From: Glutamicibacter sp. PS
GTDB taxonomy: Bacteria > Actinomycetota > Actinomycetes > Actinomycetales > Micrococcaceae
Direction: 5' to 3'
Assembly (NCBI GenBank): GCA_031317595.1
Contig: JANCMB010000001.1
Location: 2,917,610 to 2,981,609 of the forward strand
Length of the DNA stretch: 64,000 nucleotides
A program made the position numbers and the translations under genes. Position 1 is the stretch's first letter. Every line of letters begins with the position of its first letter. Under the pieces are notes generated by a model. That model made no database searches, was not told where the DNA came from, and saw only the letters and a program-made list of their open reading frames with translations. Shown here in pieces: positions 42,832 through 51,296 of this stretch.

Positions 42832-44232
42832 ATGGACAATGATTTCGATGCCGAACTCACCGATGCTTCAACGGCACCGGCCTCAGCAGCACCCACAACC
42901 GGACACCGCACGTTCCTTCACGTTCTGGTCAACACCGCCATTGCAAATATCACCACGAGCTACCTGTGGTTCGCGCTGACCTTCTGGGTGTACCTCGAGA
43001 CGAAGAACGTCATGGCGACCGGCTTTATTGGCGGCGCCTTCATGCTCCTGATCTCGGTCTGTGCAATGATCTTCGGCACCGCCGTGGATCGACACCGCAA
43101 AAAGGCTGTTCTGGTCTTTTCGGCGGTGTTCACCGCCGCGATGTTCTCCCTAGCCGGCCTGCTGTACCTGTGGCTGCCCACCGCGTCCATCTTGGATATT
43201 GGCGGGTGGCAATTCTGGCTATTCAGCGGAGTGATCCTCATCGGCGCCATCGTGGAGCAAATGCGCAATATTGCCCTGTCCACCACCGTGACCCTGCTGG
43301 TGCCGGTAGAACGCCATGCCAACGCAAACGGTCTCGTCGGCACCGTGCAGGGGGCCGCGTTGATTATCACCAGCGTGTTTAGTGGTCTGTCCATCGGCCT
43401 GCTCGGCATGGGATGGACCTTGAGTTTGGCGATCATTCTGGTGCTGGTGACCTTGACGCATCTGCTGACGATTCGCATCCCAGAAAAGCAACCCGAGCCC
43501 GAACCCGGGGTCAGCCGAAGCATGGATTTCCGGACCGGTTTCGCGGCCATCACCGCCATCACGGGATTGCTCGCGCTCATCCTCTTCTCGATGTTCAATA
43601 ATTTCATCGGCGGGGTCTATATGGCGCTGATGGATCCCTACGGCCTGGAGATCATGTCCGTCGAAGCCTGGGGTATCGCCTTTGGTGTTGCCTCCACCGG
43701 CTTCATCATTGGTGGGCTCCTCGTTGCCAGATTTGGGCTCGGCAGCAACCCGATCCGCACCCTGTTGATTGCTGTGATGGCCATGGGTGCCTTGGGCGCC
43801 TTATTCACCATCCGGGAATCGGTGTGGCTCTTTGTGCTGGGAACCTGGCTCTACATGATGTTGATTCCCGCCGCGGAAGCCGCCGAACAGACCGTCATTC
43901 AGCGCGTCGTGCCCTATGCCCGGCAGGGGCGTGTCTTCGGCTTCGCCCAAATGCTTGAGGCGGCCGCAGCACCAATTACCGCATTTTTGATTGCGCCGTT
44001 CGCACAGTATTTGATCATTCCGTACATGCGTACCGAGCAGGGGCTCGATACGTTCAACTGGTTGTTGGGTCGCGGTGGTACGCGCGGCATTGCCCTGATT
44101 TTCTGCGTTGCTGGCGTGATCATGGTGATTGTCGCCCTGCTGGCCCTAGCCAGCCGACCCTACCGCGAACTCTCGGCGAGCTTCGGCTCGGCAAAGGTCA
44201 ACGAACGAACCGGACAGGAACCCGATGGCTAA
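42832..44232 (+). CDS. MFS transporter (multidrug/siderophore exporter type)
   Basis: A 466-residue membrane protein with about twelve helices. The acidic, Ala/Thr-rich N terminus (30 residues) is followed by FLHVLVNTAIANITTSYLWFALTFWVYLETKNVMATGFIGG, then GTAVDRHRKKAVLVFSAVF, the family A-motif region. The order resembles EntS/TetV-type exporters. The longer upstream frame is unlikely; ATG 42832 follows AGGAC. The last eight bases overlap the DUF1801 gene, with which it is translationally coupled. Confidence 0.75.
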   Translation: MDNDFDAELTDASTAPASAAPTTGHRTFLHVLVNTAIANITTSYLWFALTFWVYLETKNVMATGFIGGAFMLLISVCAMIFGTAVDRHRKKAVLVFSAVFTAAMFSLAGLLYLWLPTASILDIGGWQFWLFSGVILIGAIVEQMRNIALSTTVTLLVPVERHANANGLVGTVQGAALIITSVFSGLSIGLLGMGWTLSLAIILVLVTLTHLLTIRIPEKQPEPEPGVSRSMDFRTGFAAITAITGLLALILFSMFNNFIGGVYMALMDPYGLEIMSVEAWGIAFGVASTGFIIGGLLVARFGLGSNPIRTLLIAVMAMGALGALFTIRESVWLFVLGTWLYMMLIPAAEAAEQTVIQRVVPYARQGRVFGFAQMLEAAAAPITAFLIAPFAQYLIIPYMRTEQGLDTFNWLLGRGGTRGIALIFCVAGVIMVIVALLALASRPYRELSASFGSAKVNERTGQEPDG

Positions 44233-44650
44233 TCAAAAAACCTTGCCCACCACTGCCAGCGTGGCCGACTTTCTCGCCTCGGTCACACCGAACAAGCGAC
44301 GGATTGACGGTGAAGAGCTGGCGGTGATTTTCCGTCAAACTACTGGCGTTGAACCGGTCATGTGGGGGCCGAGCATGATCGGTTTCGGACAGTACAGCTA
44401 CAGTTACGACTCCAAACGCAGTGGGATCTGGCCCAAGGTAGCGTTCTCCCCACGCCGGGACCGGATAAGCCTCTATGGGTTGAAGGACAACACGCAACAG
44501 GTGGAGCTGCTACCGCGTTTGGGTAACTTCACCGAAGGCGTTGGTTGCGTCTACGTGAAGAAGCTTGAAGATATCGACCACACGGTTTTACGCGAACTCA
44601 TAATTCTTGGCTTCAGCCGCCCGGATCGGCTACCCGAGTCCACAGATTAG
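44225..44650 (+). CDS. DUF1801-domain protein
   Basis: A 141-residue soluble protein of the YdhG/YobT-like DUF1801 family. Typical segments are SVADFLASVTPNKRRIDGEEL, VEPVMWGPSMIGFGQYSYSYDSKRSGIWPKVAFSPRRDRISLYG and GCVYVKKLEDIDHTVLRELI. The fold resembles that of the E. coli protein YdeI/iron-related DUF1801 proteins; no enzymatic function is settled. Its ATG overlaps the MFS stop region by eight bases. Confidence 0.8.
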   Translation: MANQKTLPTTASVADFLASVTPNKRRIDGEELAVIFRQTTGVEPVMWGPSMIGFGQYSYSYDSKRSGIWPKVAFSPRRDRISLYGLKDNTQQVELLPRLGNFTEGVGCVYVKKLEDIDHTVLRELIILGFSRPDRLPESTD

Positions 44651-44838
44651 TACCGATCTGGCGTCAGACGGGCACCCGAGCTCGCGGTGATTCCGAAGCT
44701 CGGCTTGCCTTCGCAAGACTGTGTCAAAGACCGCGCCGAGGGCCATTGTGACCAGAGTATAGTTTGCCTTGTTAGTACCCATTATCGTGTTGGCGCGTCG
44801 CGTTTTCGCGGCGGCTACCCGCCACGGAAGGACTAGGC

Positions 44839-45444
44839 ATGCACCTGCTCACCCCGCAGATTGATACGTCACTATCGCGCACTCTGGCCAAACACATGTT
44901 TACGGCGATGCTAGTGCGTGGCATTCTGGCCATCGTTTTAGGTTTGCTGATCTTGTTCTTCCCGAAGACCTCGTCGGTGACCGTTTCCCTCTTCGTGGTC
45001 TTTACCCTGTCTCTTTGGCTCTTTCTTGATGGCGTCGCATCGCTGCGGGCCGGTTGGATCGAGCACAAGGCCGGGGTGAAAGGTTGGGGGTGGACAATCG
45101 CCGGCGGTATTGTGGCGATCCTCGCCGGTATCGGCGCGCTGGCCTTCCCGCTGTCCGTGGCGTCCTTCGGTGGCCTGATGATTATGTGGTTCATGGCGTT
45201 GGGACTGATGATCCGCGGCATGCTGGAAATCGGCTCCCGCCTCCGTGGGGCCTGGGCCAAGGTATTCGGCGTGCTGAACCTGCTGGCCGGTCTCGCCCTG
45301 TCCATCGTCATTGTGACCAATCCGGTCTCGGTGCTTTTGGCCCTGTTGTGGATTATTGGCTTCTACGGCGTGGTGTTTGGCGTTGCCGCGCTCGTGGGCG
45401 CCTTTGCCTTCCGCCGCGCGACCAAGCCGCTCACCGCCGCCTAA
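44839..45444 (+). CDS. HdeD-family (DUF308) membrane protein
   Basis: A 201-residue protein with six hydrophobic helices in three hairpins, each followed by a short basic loop (RGILAIVLGLLILFFPKTSSVTVSLFVVFTLSLWLFLDGV, then WTIAGGIVAILAGIGALAFPLS, then FGVLNLLAGLALSIVIVTNPVSVLLALLWIIGFYGVVFG). This is the HdeD pattern, tied to acid resistance in enterobacteria and of unknown action in actinobacteria. GGAAGGAC precedes the ATG. Its 3' side carries copy 3 of the repeated element. The 188 bases upstream hold a weak CCGAGCT/AGCTCGG hairpin and an AT-rich promoter-like stretch, nothing else. Confidence 0.82.
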   Translation: MHLLTPQIDTSLSRTLAKHMFTAMLVRGILAIVLGLLILFFPKTSSVTVSLFVVFTLSLWLFLDGVASLRAGWIEHKAGVKGWGWTIAGGIVAILAGIGALAFPLSVASFGGLMIMWFMALGLMIRGMLEIGSRLRGAWAKVFGVLNLLAGLALSIVIVTNPVSVLLALLWIIGFYGVVFGVAALVGAFAFRRATKPLTAA

Positions 45445-45471
45445 GGTATCGGCAGGCAGTCGCAAGCCGAG

Positions 45472-45572
45472 GCACAGTGCGGACATAGGGGCGCGACTTA
45501 AGCTGGTATTACCTCTTTGAAGGTGCGAGTGATGATCCGCGAAATGCCCCGCTTCGGCGGGGCATTTCCTGG
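45472..45572 (+). ncRNA. Terminator-linked conserved element, copy 3
   Basis: -10-like TAAGCT (45499-45504) is followed by TACCTC (45510), a TTTG in place of ATG, and the same GAAGGTGCGAGTGATGATC core. The hairpin GAAATGCCCCGC-ttcg-GCGGGGCATTTC (45541-45568) has a UUCG tetraloop. GCACAG occurs upstream (45472) but at a longer distance. It separates the HdeD-like gene from a convergent TetR gene. Confidence 0.55.
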
Positions 45573-45573
45573 T

Positions 45574-46206
45574 TTAGCCGGCTAGGGAGCCTTGCAGGCG
45601 CAGTTGAGCCGGAGTACGCAATACCGGGGCCCGGCGTTGCGCGGCGGCGACGGCCGCGGCGGCCGCCGCTGGGGTCAGTCCGTCGCTGACCATCAGGCGA
45701 ATGGATTCCTTGGCCAAGTCGGTGGCCGCCTCGGCGGCCAGGCGCACATCGATATGTTCCTCGTCGAGCCCAAGGGCGCGGGCCATGGTGGGCGTTAAGG
45801 CCTCGGTGGTTTCCTGTTGCATATCGAGCCAAACCCTGCGGTAGGCTGCGGCACCGACCAAGAGGTCGGCCAGACCCTGATCAACGACGGCCGATTCGCC
45901 GTGGTAAGCCTCTGCGAAAGATTGGGCGACGAGGTCAATGAGGGCCGGGGTGGACTGACTACCGGGCCGGGCCGCTTCGCGGACACGCCGGGAGAGCCCT
46001 TCGATGAACTTGACTAGGCCCTGCACGAGTAGCGGACGCAGGCAGTCGGCCTTGGTGGGAAAGTTGCGAAAGAAGGTCCGTTCGGACATTCCGGAGGCTT
46101 CGACCAACGCCTTGGTGTTGACGTCGGGGCCTTCGCTGATGAGTACTTCGGCGCAGCGGCGAGAACTATCGAAGAGCTGCTGCGCACTGAGGGGTGTTCT
46201 TGCCAT
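45574..46206 (-). CDS. TetR-family transcriptional regulator
   Basis: A 210-residue regulator. The helix-turn-helix is AEVLISEGPDVNTKALVEASGMSERTFFRNFPTKADCLRPLL (residues about 18-60). The C-terminal part ends in a long Ala-rich helix (TPAAAAAAVAAAQRRAP). It is convergent with the HdeD-like gene and divergent from the ankyrin lipoprotein, about 150 bases away. Ligand and targets cannot be read from the sequence. Confidence 0.85.
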   Translation of the reverse strand: MARTPLSAQQLFDSSRRCAEVLISEGPDVNTKALVEASGMSERTFFRNFPTKADCLRPLLVQGLVKFIEGLSRRVREAARPGSQSTPALIDLVAQSFAEAYHGESAVVDQGLADLLVGAAAYRRVWLDMQQETTEALTPTMARALGLDEEHIDVRLAAEAATDLAKESIRLMVSDGLTPAAAAAAVAAAQRRAPVLRTPAQLRLQGSLAG

Positions 46207-46358
46207 CCTTTAAGCCTAACCTTAATGCCGGTTACTGCCATTATGAGCTCACTCACCGCCGTGTGGCAGGCCTAGCCGAATGGCCGATGTGCCCCGCCTG
46301 TGCCATTGGGCATAGTCGAAGAGACGATGATTCTGCACTGACACTTCGGAGCTAGCCC

Positions 46359-47081
46359 ATGAACGCCCGCCGCCTATTCCCTCTGCCCTTCCTCCTGCTG
46401 ACCCTTGCACTGGCCGGTTGCGCCACGGGAAGTCCGAGCCCCTCGCCCTCCTCCGGTGCCATGGATTCAACGGCCACGGCCAGTAGCTCCGCGATATCGG
46501 CCACGGCCGAACTGCGTCAGGCCGTGACCGCCTCCGATGTGGCCGCCGCGCGGCAAGCGATCGCCCGCGGTGCCGATCTAGAGGTTCGCATGCACAACGG
46601 GATGACCCCGGTCATCGTCGCGACCAAGGCCGAAGACACACCCATGGCGCTGGCGCTGATCGAGGCCGGAGCGGATGTCAACGCCACCGACGACATGCAG
46701 GACTCCGCCTTTCTCTACGCTGGCGCCGAGGGGTTGGATGAGATCCTCGCCGCGACCCTAGCCGCGGGGGCCGATGTAGAAAGCGTGAACCGGTACGGCG
46801 GCACCGCGCTGATTCCCGCCAGCGAACACGGCCACGTCTCCACCGTCAAAATGCTCATCGCCGCGGGCGTGCCCCTGGATCATGTCAACAACTTGGGGTG
46901 GACGGCCCTACACGAGGCGATTGTGCTCGGCGACGGCGGAGCCGATCAGCTCGAAACCATCCGGCTGCTCTTGGACGCCGGTGCCGATCCGCAGCTGGCC
47001 GATGGCAACGGGGTGTTGCCGGTGGAGCTCGCCCGGCGTCACGGATACTCAGAGATCGCCGAACTGCTGGCGCGTTACTGA
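46359..47081 (+). CDS. Ankyrin-repeat lipoprotein
   Basis: A 240-residue exported lipoprotein with lipobox LAGC (Cys22) and a Ser/Pro linker. From about residue 48 there are five ankyrin-type units, for example AARQAIARGADLEVRMHNGMTPVIVATK, ALIEAGADVNATDDMQDSAFLYAGAEG, ATLAAGADVESVNRYGGTALIPASEHGH and LLDAGADPQLADGNGVLPVELARRHGY. Such exported ankyrin lipoproteins bind proteins at the outer face; catalase stabilisation (AnkB-like) is one known role. GGAGC precedes the ATG. The 3' end overlaps the convergent ECF ATPase gene by 33 bases. Confidence 0.82.
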   Translation: MNARRLFPLPFLLLTLALAGCATGSPSPSPSSGAMDSTATASSSAISATAELRQAVTASDVAAARQAIARGADLEVRMHNGMTPVIVATKAEDTPMALALIEAGADVNATDDMQDSAFLYAGAEGLDEILAATLAAGADVESVNRYGGTALIPASEHGHVSTVKMLIAAGVPLDHVNNLGWTALHEAIVLGDGGADQLETIRLLLDAGADPQLADGNGVLPVELARRHGYSEIAELLARY

Positions 47082-48455
47082 GCGGCCGGGTGCCGCCGCC
47101 AGGCGCACCACCCGGTGCGCGGTGCGCCGCATGAACGACTCGTCGTGGCTTGAGAACAGCACGGCGCCCCCGGCGGCCAGTCGACGCTCGATCACCCGGT
47201 GGAGTCGTTCCAGCCCGTGCTCGTCGAGGGCTTCGGTGGGTTCGTCGAGCAACAGCACACGCGGCTCTCGCACCAGTACCGTCGCTAGCGCCAGCAAGCG
47301 GCGCGCCGACACCGGGAGCTCGTAGGGGTGCGTTTCGGCCAGCTCGCTCAAGCCCAGTTCATCCAAGACGCGCTCGACCCGCTGGCGGTGCAGGCTACCG
47401 CGCGGCAGACCAAAGCTGACCTCGCGGCGCACTGTGCGCTCAAAGAGTTGATCGGCCGGGTTCTGCAGTAGCAGCCCAATGTCTTCGCATGATTCGACGG
47501 TTCCGCCGCGCGGCGGCAGGAGCCCGGCGGCGGTTTTCAGCACGGTGCTCTTCCCGCTACCGTTGGCACCGGCCAGGCCGAGACACTCACCGGCCACCAG
47601 CCGCAGGCTAAAGTCCTCGAGTACCGCGGCGGACTGTTGCGGGTACCCCGCGCTGACGTGATCGAATGCTAGGAGCGTCGCCGGATCCTCGATCGCTGGC
47701 CACTCGGTGATCGCAGGCGGCACCGAGGCGGGCCAAACTGTCACGGGCCACAGGGTCCCGTCCTGCAGCCGGAAGCTGGCATCCGCCTGACCGGTGAGGG
47801 CATCGGGCAACCGGCTGAGCACCACCACGGCCCGGCCCTGGGTGCGGAGCTCGAGGATCACCTGACGCACGCGCTCGGCGGCAAGGGCATCCAACCCGGC
47901 CAGTGGCTCATCGAGCACGAGCACCTGGGGTTCACCGATGCTCAGTGCGGCGAGCGCCACGAGCCGCTGCTGTCCGCCGGAGAGCCGCTCCGGGGCTCGC
48001 TCCAGCAGCGGTTCGATCCCGAATTGCCGGGCGACCGATCGCACCCGGGTTCGCATCTGCGCACGCGCCACCCCGATATTTTCCAGCCCGAAGGCTAATT
48101 CCTCGGCCACGGTCTCGCGGATGCCGGAAAGGTACTGCCCGACCTCCTGCGGCAGTAGTGCAACATGGCGGGCCCAAACGGCCAGGTCGATGCGTGGCCC
48201 CTGCCCATCGCGGTGGTCGATCTGCTGCCCGTCGAGCCGAAGCTGACCGTGGAGCAGGTCGAGTCCGGGGCGCGGCAGCATGCCGGCTAGGACGGCTCCG
48301 AGGGTAGATTTTCCGGAGCCCGAGGCACCGACGATCACATTGAGCGTTCCCGGCTCCAACTGCAGGTGGCTGCCGTGCAGTATCGGGTGCCGGGACCCGT
48401 CAAAGCGGAAGGACTCGATCCGGGCTTCGAGCACCGGCTGCCGGGCCCCGCTCAT
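47049..48455 (-). CDS. ECF transporter ATPase, two ATPase domains fused
   Basis: A 468-residue protein carrying two ABC ATPase domains, equivalent to EcfA1 and EcfA2 on one chain. Domain 1: Walker A VGASGSGKST (near 42), signature LSGGQQRLVALAAL, Walker B VLVLDEPLAGLDAL. Domain 2: Walker A AGANGSGKST (near 285), QNPADQLFERTV (the Q-loop typical of EcfA), Walker B VLLLDEPTEALDEH; its signature segment LPVSARRLLALATV lacks the canonical LSGG, a degenerate site. It drives vitamin or nucleoside import with the T and S subunits encoded upstream, with which it is translationally coupled by an ATGA overlap. Confidence 0.88.
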   Translation of the reverse strand: MSGARQPVLEARIESFRFDGSRHPILHGSHLQLEPGTLNVIVGASGSGKSTLGAVLAGMLPRPGLDLLHGQLRLDGQQIDHRDGQGPRIDLAVWARHVALLPQEVGQYLSGIRETVAEELAFGLENIGVARAQMRTRVRSVARQFGIEPLLERAPERLSGGQQRLVALAALSIGEPQVLVLDEPLAGLDALAAERVRQVILELRTQGRAVVVLSRLPDALTGQADASFRLQDGTLWPVTVWPASVPPAITEWPAIEDPATLLAFDHVSAGYPQQSAAVLEDFSLRLVAGECLGLAGANGSGKSTVLKTAAGLLPPRGGTVESCEDIGLLLQNPADQLFERTVRREVSFGLPRGSLHRQRVERVLDELGLSELAETHPYELPVSARRLLALATVLVREPRVLLLDEPTEALDEHGLERLHRVIERRLAAGGAVLFSSHDESFMRRTAHRVVRLAAAPGRSVTRQQFGDL

Positions 48456-49207
48456 CCGCTGAACCGATCCAGGGTCAGGATCAGGGCCGGACCGGCGACG
48501 GCACAGATCAGCGCCACACGGCGCAGCACGCGTTGGATGGTGGAATCGGGGACCTCACGTAGCCGGGTATGCGTCCCGGCGGCGGGGAATCCGCGCGCCG
48601 CCAGGTGCGGGGCACGGTCGGCGGCATCCTGTAACGATCCAAGCACCAGCGGCACGCTGCGCAGCCGGATACGTTGAAACCAACCGACCGGACCCCGACC
48701 AACGTGCCCCAGACGCAAGGCCTGCGCCTGTCCGATGGCGTGCTGTTTCGCGCTCAACTGCGGCAGCAGCGACAACGTGGCCGCCACCAGATAGCCCAGC
48801 TGCGGCGGCGCCTTCGACAGGTCGATGGCCGCGATAAGCCGGTGCCGGTCGATCACTAACGCGCAGAGCAACCCGACGACCACAAGCACCGCGGTGCGCA
48901 GCGCCAGCTGGGTAGCGAGCCAAAGCCCCGCGCCGGTCAATTCGAAGGGCCCCAGCTGGGCGAGCACCGGCGATGGGCCGGGGGTGAACAGGGCGTGGAC
49001 CATCAGTTGGGAGCCGAAGGTTGGCGCTATGATCAGCGCGGACAGCGCACAGAGCTTACCCAAACACCGATGCCTGGTCGCCAACACCAGGCAGCCAACG
49101 ATCACCGCCAGGCTCAGCGGCCAGTACCCGGCCGCGGTGGTGATGGTCAGTACCGCGGTGGCTAGGGCCAACACGGTAAAGGGGTGTAACTGATCGGCTT
49201 GTGGCAT
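48452..49207 (-). CDS. ECF transporter transmembrane (T) subunit
   Basis: A 251-residue membrane protein of the CbiQ/EcfT family with about five or six helices in the first two thirds. Conserved coupling motifs are recognisable as KAPPQLGYLVAATLSLLPQLSAKQHAIGQAQALRLGH (the first A-R-G-type motif region, near 130-168) and AADRAPHLAARGFP near 214, which dock the ATPase. It connects the S protein to the ATPases. Start at ATG 49205-49207, 12 bases after the S-subunit stop. Confidence 0.82.
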   Translation of the reverse strand: MPQADQLHPFTVLALATAVLTITTAAGYWPLSLAVIVGCLVLATRHRCLGKLCALSALIIAPTFGSQLMVHALFTPGPSPVLAQLGPFELTGAGLWLATQLALRTAVLVVVGLLCALVIDRHRLIAAIDLSKAPPQLGYLVAATLSLLPQLSAKQHAIGQAQALRLGHVGRGPVGWFQRIRLRSVPLVLGSLQDAADRAPHLAARGFPAAGTHTRLREVPDSTIQRVLRRVALICAVAGPALILTLDRFSG

Positions 49208-49219
49208 GGAGTCCGTTGC

Positions 49220-50026
49220 TTAGTTTCCGCTGCGTCGACCCAGCACGCGGTAGCGGCGCACAAAATCAAAGCTACTAGTCAACCGGCCCGGCAACGCGTA
49301 AACCAGCAGGGCGGCGATGAGGAAAACCACGGCCTTATCCCCGGGGTCGGAAATCAGCGCCTGCTTGGTGACCGCGGAAAACAGCGACTCACCCATGGCC
49401 CGGAAGGTCGCCACGAGCGCACCGGTGCCCACCCCGGAGGTACCTCCGTAGACGAAGGCCGCCACCGGCGCGGAGATCACGCCGACGATCACGCCGCTGA
49501 GCAGACCGGCCACCGGGGCCAGGTAGATGCGGCGCAAGGCACCGAAACGGGCGGCGGTACCGGCGAGGAAACCAACGAGCGCGGCGCCAGCGGCGAAGGG
49601 CAACACGGTGGGAGCGAATAGCGACCAGATCAGCGTGCCCAGCACACCGGTGGCGGCCCCGGCACGGCGACCGGCGAGGAAACCGATGAGCACGGTACCG
49701 ATGGAATCCAGATACAGCGGCACCATTACCGAGCCAACGAACTGGCCCAGGATCACGTTCAGGGCCAGCGCCACCGGGATCAGGGTGAGCGTGGCGACCG
49801 GCACCTCGGGCAGTACCGCGGCCAACAGCAGGATCGCGGCGGCAAGGTAGGCGACGAAGGTGGCCAGCGCGACCCCCTGCCCCAGCCCTTCGGCCAGCGC
49901 GGTGGGTTGGGTGATGACCAGGGTGATGTAGGTGCCGACCAGCAGCAGCGTGCCGGCCACGGCCATCAGCCGGCGCGGCAGCGTGCCCCCGGCGCGAGCG
50001 TCGTCAATGGTCAGGTTCGATGACAT
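49220..50026 (-). CDS. ECF transporter substrate-specific (S) subunit
   Basis: A 268-residue membrane protein with about eight hydrophobic segments, longer than the six-helix single S proteins. LNVILGQFVGSVMVPLYLDSIGTVLIGFLAGRRAGAATGVLGTLIWSLF and AGAALVGFLAGTAARFGALRRIYLAPVAGLLSGVIVGVISAPVAAFVYGG are S-component-like helix pairs. The substrate is not evident; the codirectional nucleoside hydrolase gene 89 bases upstream suggests a nucleoside or a base-containing vitamin. AGAGG precedes the ATG at 50024-50026. Confidence 0.75.
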   Translation of the reverse strand: MSSNLTIDDARAGGTLPRRLMAVAGTLLLVGTYITLVITQPTALAEGLGQGVALATFVAYLAAAILLLAAVLPEVPVATLTLIPVALALNVILGQFVGSVMVPLYLDSIGTVLIGFLAGRRAGAATGVLGTLIWSLFAPTVLPFAAGAALVGFLAGTAARFGALRRIYLAPVAGLLSGVIVGVISAPVAAFVYGGTSGVGTGALVATFRAMGESLFSAVTKQALISDPGDKAVVFLIAALLVYALPGRLTSSFDFVRRYRVLGRRSGN

Positions 50027-50115
50027 GGGTACCTCTGATGCGTCGATGATGTGGCGGCATCTCTGGGATACCACCGTTCGGCAGGGTCTATGTCACCTCG
50101 ACCCGGAAGCATAGT

Positions 50116-51210
50116 CTAGTCGATGCCTGCCCGCCCGGTCGGGGCGTTCAGACCCCGCGCCAGCGCCGCGAGCTTCACGCGGAGTTCGGCGAACCCGGCG
50201 GCCGGGTCGTTGGCGCTGAGCACCCGGGCGTTGGCCGGGCGCCCCCAGAGCCCGCGAAAGTCGGCGACGGTGGTGCCAAAGAGCAGCTTGGATTCGGTTT
50301 CCACCGCGACACTGGCCGGTCTCGTGGCGTAGTCCAGGGTGCCCACGGCAATCCCCGCGGCACAGTAATCGTGCACGTGGGCGATGTACCCCTGATCGTA
50401 GGCCCGATGAAATTCGAAGTAGAAGCGCAGTGCGTCACAGAGGTACCGCACGAGCGGATTCGAGGCGGTGCTTATCGTGCCCTCGCTGTCCTCGGCGCGC
50501 ACAAGTTCCGGTTCCGCGCAGCCGGCCGCGGCGGCCAGCTCGGTTAGGAAGCTCGGCTGCATTTCGAATCTTTCGGTCTGCTCCAGCGGGCAGAGGATCG
50601 GCAGCTGCTCGTCCGGCAGCCCCTGCGCGGCGGCACGGTCGTAGGCAGCGAAGACCTCGGCGGCCGCATGCGGGTCGACGTGCACATTCCATTCGGCCGT
50701 GGGGGTGGTGTTGCCCTGATAGTAGAAGGCCCCGCCCATGATCACCACGCGCTTCAGTAGCCAGGGCAGTCGCGGTTCGCGACGCAAGGCCAAGGCAAAG
50801 TTCGTCAGCGGGGCGCAGAGCAGCGCGGTCAGCTCCCCCGGATGTTCGCGCGCGGCACGCACCCAGATATTCACGGCGTCCTGGTCCTCGGCCGCGCCGG
50901 CCGGCTCGGGTAGCTGGGCGTATCCCACGCCCTGCGGTCCGTGGGTTTCTTCGGTGGTGACCAGCGGGATCTGCAGGGGTTGGCGGGCCCCGATATACAC
51001 CGGCACCTCGCCGCGGCCGCAAAGTTCGAGCAGTGCCCGGTTATTGGCCGCCACCCTATCCGCATCCACGTTCCCCGGGGTACTGGTGACCGCCTCGAGC
51101 TGCACATGCTCGCAGGCGCAGAGGTAGGCCAACGCCAGCGCGTCGTCGATTCCCGTGTCGTTATCCACCAGCAGACGCACCGGTTCGGGTGCCTTATTCA
51201 TCGGACTCAT
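50116..51210 (-). CDS. Nucleoside hydrolase (IunH family)
   Basis: A 364-residue Ca2+-dependent ribohydrolase. VDNDTGIDDALALAYL (residues 15-30) is the DxDxGxDDA metal motif, with Asn in place of the usual first Thr position; EAVTSTPGNVDADRVAANN follows; MGGAFYYQGNTTPTAEWNVHVDPHAA (near 160-185) is the ribose-binding region; HVHDYCAAGIAVGTLD supplies the leaving-group His and closing Asp. It hydrolyses the N-glycosidic bond of a nucleoside to base and ribose. With ECF genes directly downstream and in the same direction, it probably works on the imported compound. Confidence 0.85.
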   Translation of the reverse strand: MSPMNKAPEPVRLLVDNDTGIDDALALAYLCACEHVQLEAVTSTPGNVDADRVAANNRALLELCGRGEVPVYIGARQPLQIPLVTTEETHGPQGVGYAQLPEPAGAAEDQDAVNIWVRAAREHPGELTALLCAPLTNFALALRREPRLPWLLKRVVIMGGAFYYQGNTTPTAEWNVHVDPHAAAEVFAAYDRAAAQGLPDEQLPILCPLEQTERFEMQPSFLTELAAAAGCAEPELVRAEDSEGTISTASNPLVRYLCDALRFYFEFHRAYDQGYIAHVHDYCAAGIAVGTLDYATRPASVAVETESKLLFGTTVADFRGLWGRPANARVLSANDPAAGFAELRVKLAALARGLNAPTGRAGID

Positions 51211-51296
51211 CTCTTCCCCCTCGGCCGGGTCTGGACCCCTTGGTGACTATACCGGCCTTCCACCACGACCCGCAGGTGATCTGGCATACTGAGCCC

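Noticed and set aside
47049-47081. Frameshift or misplaced stop because the ankyrin and ECF ATPase genes overlap
   Set aside because: Both proteins have full-length family ends, so a convergent 33-base overlap is real.
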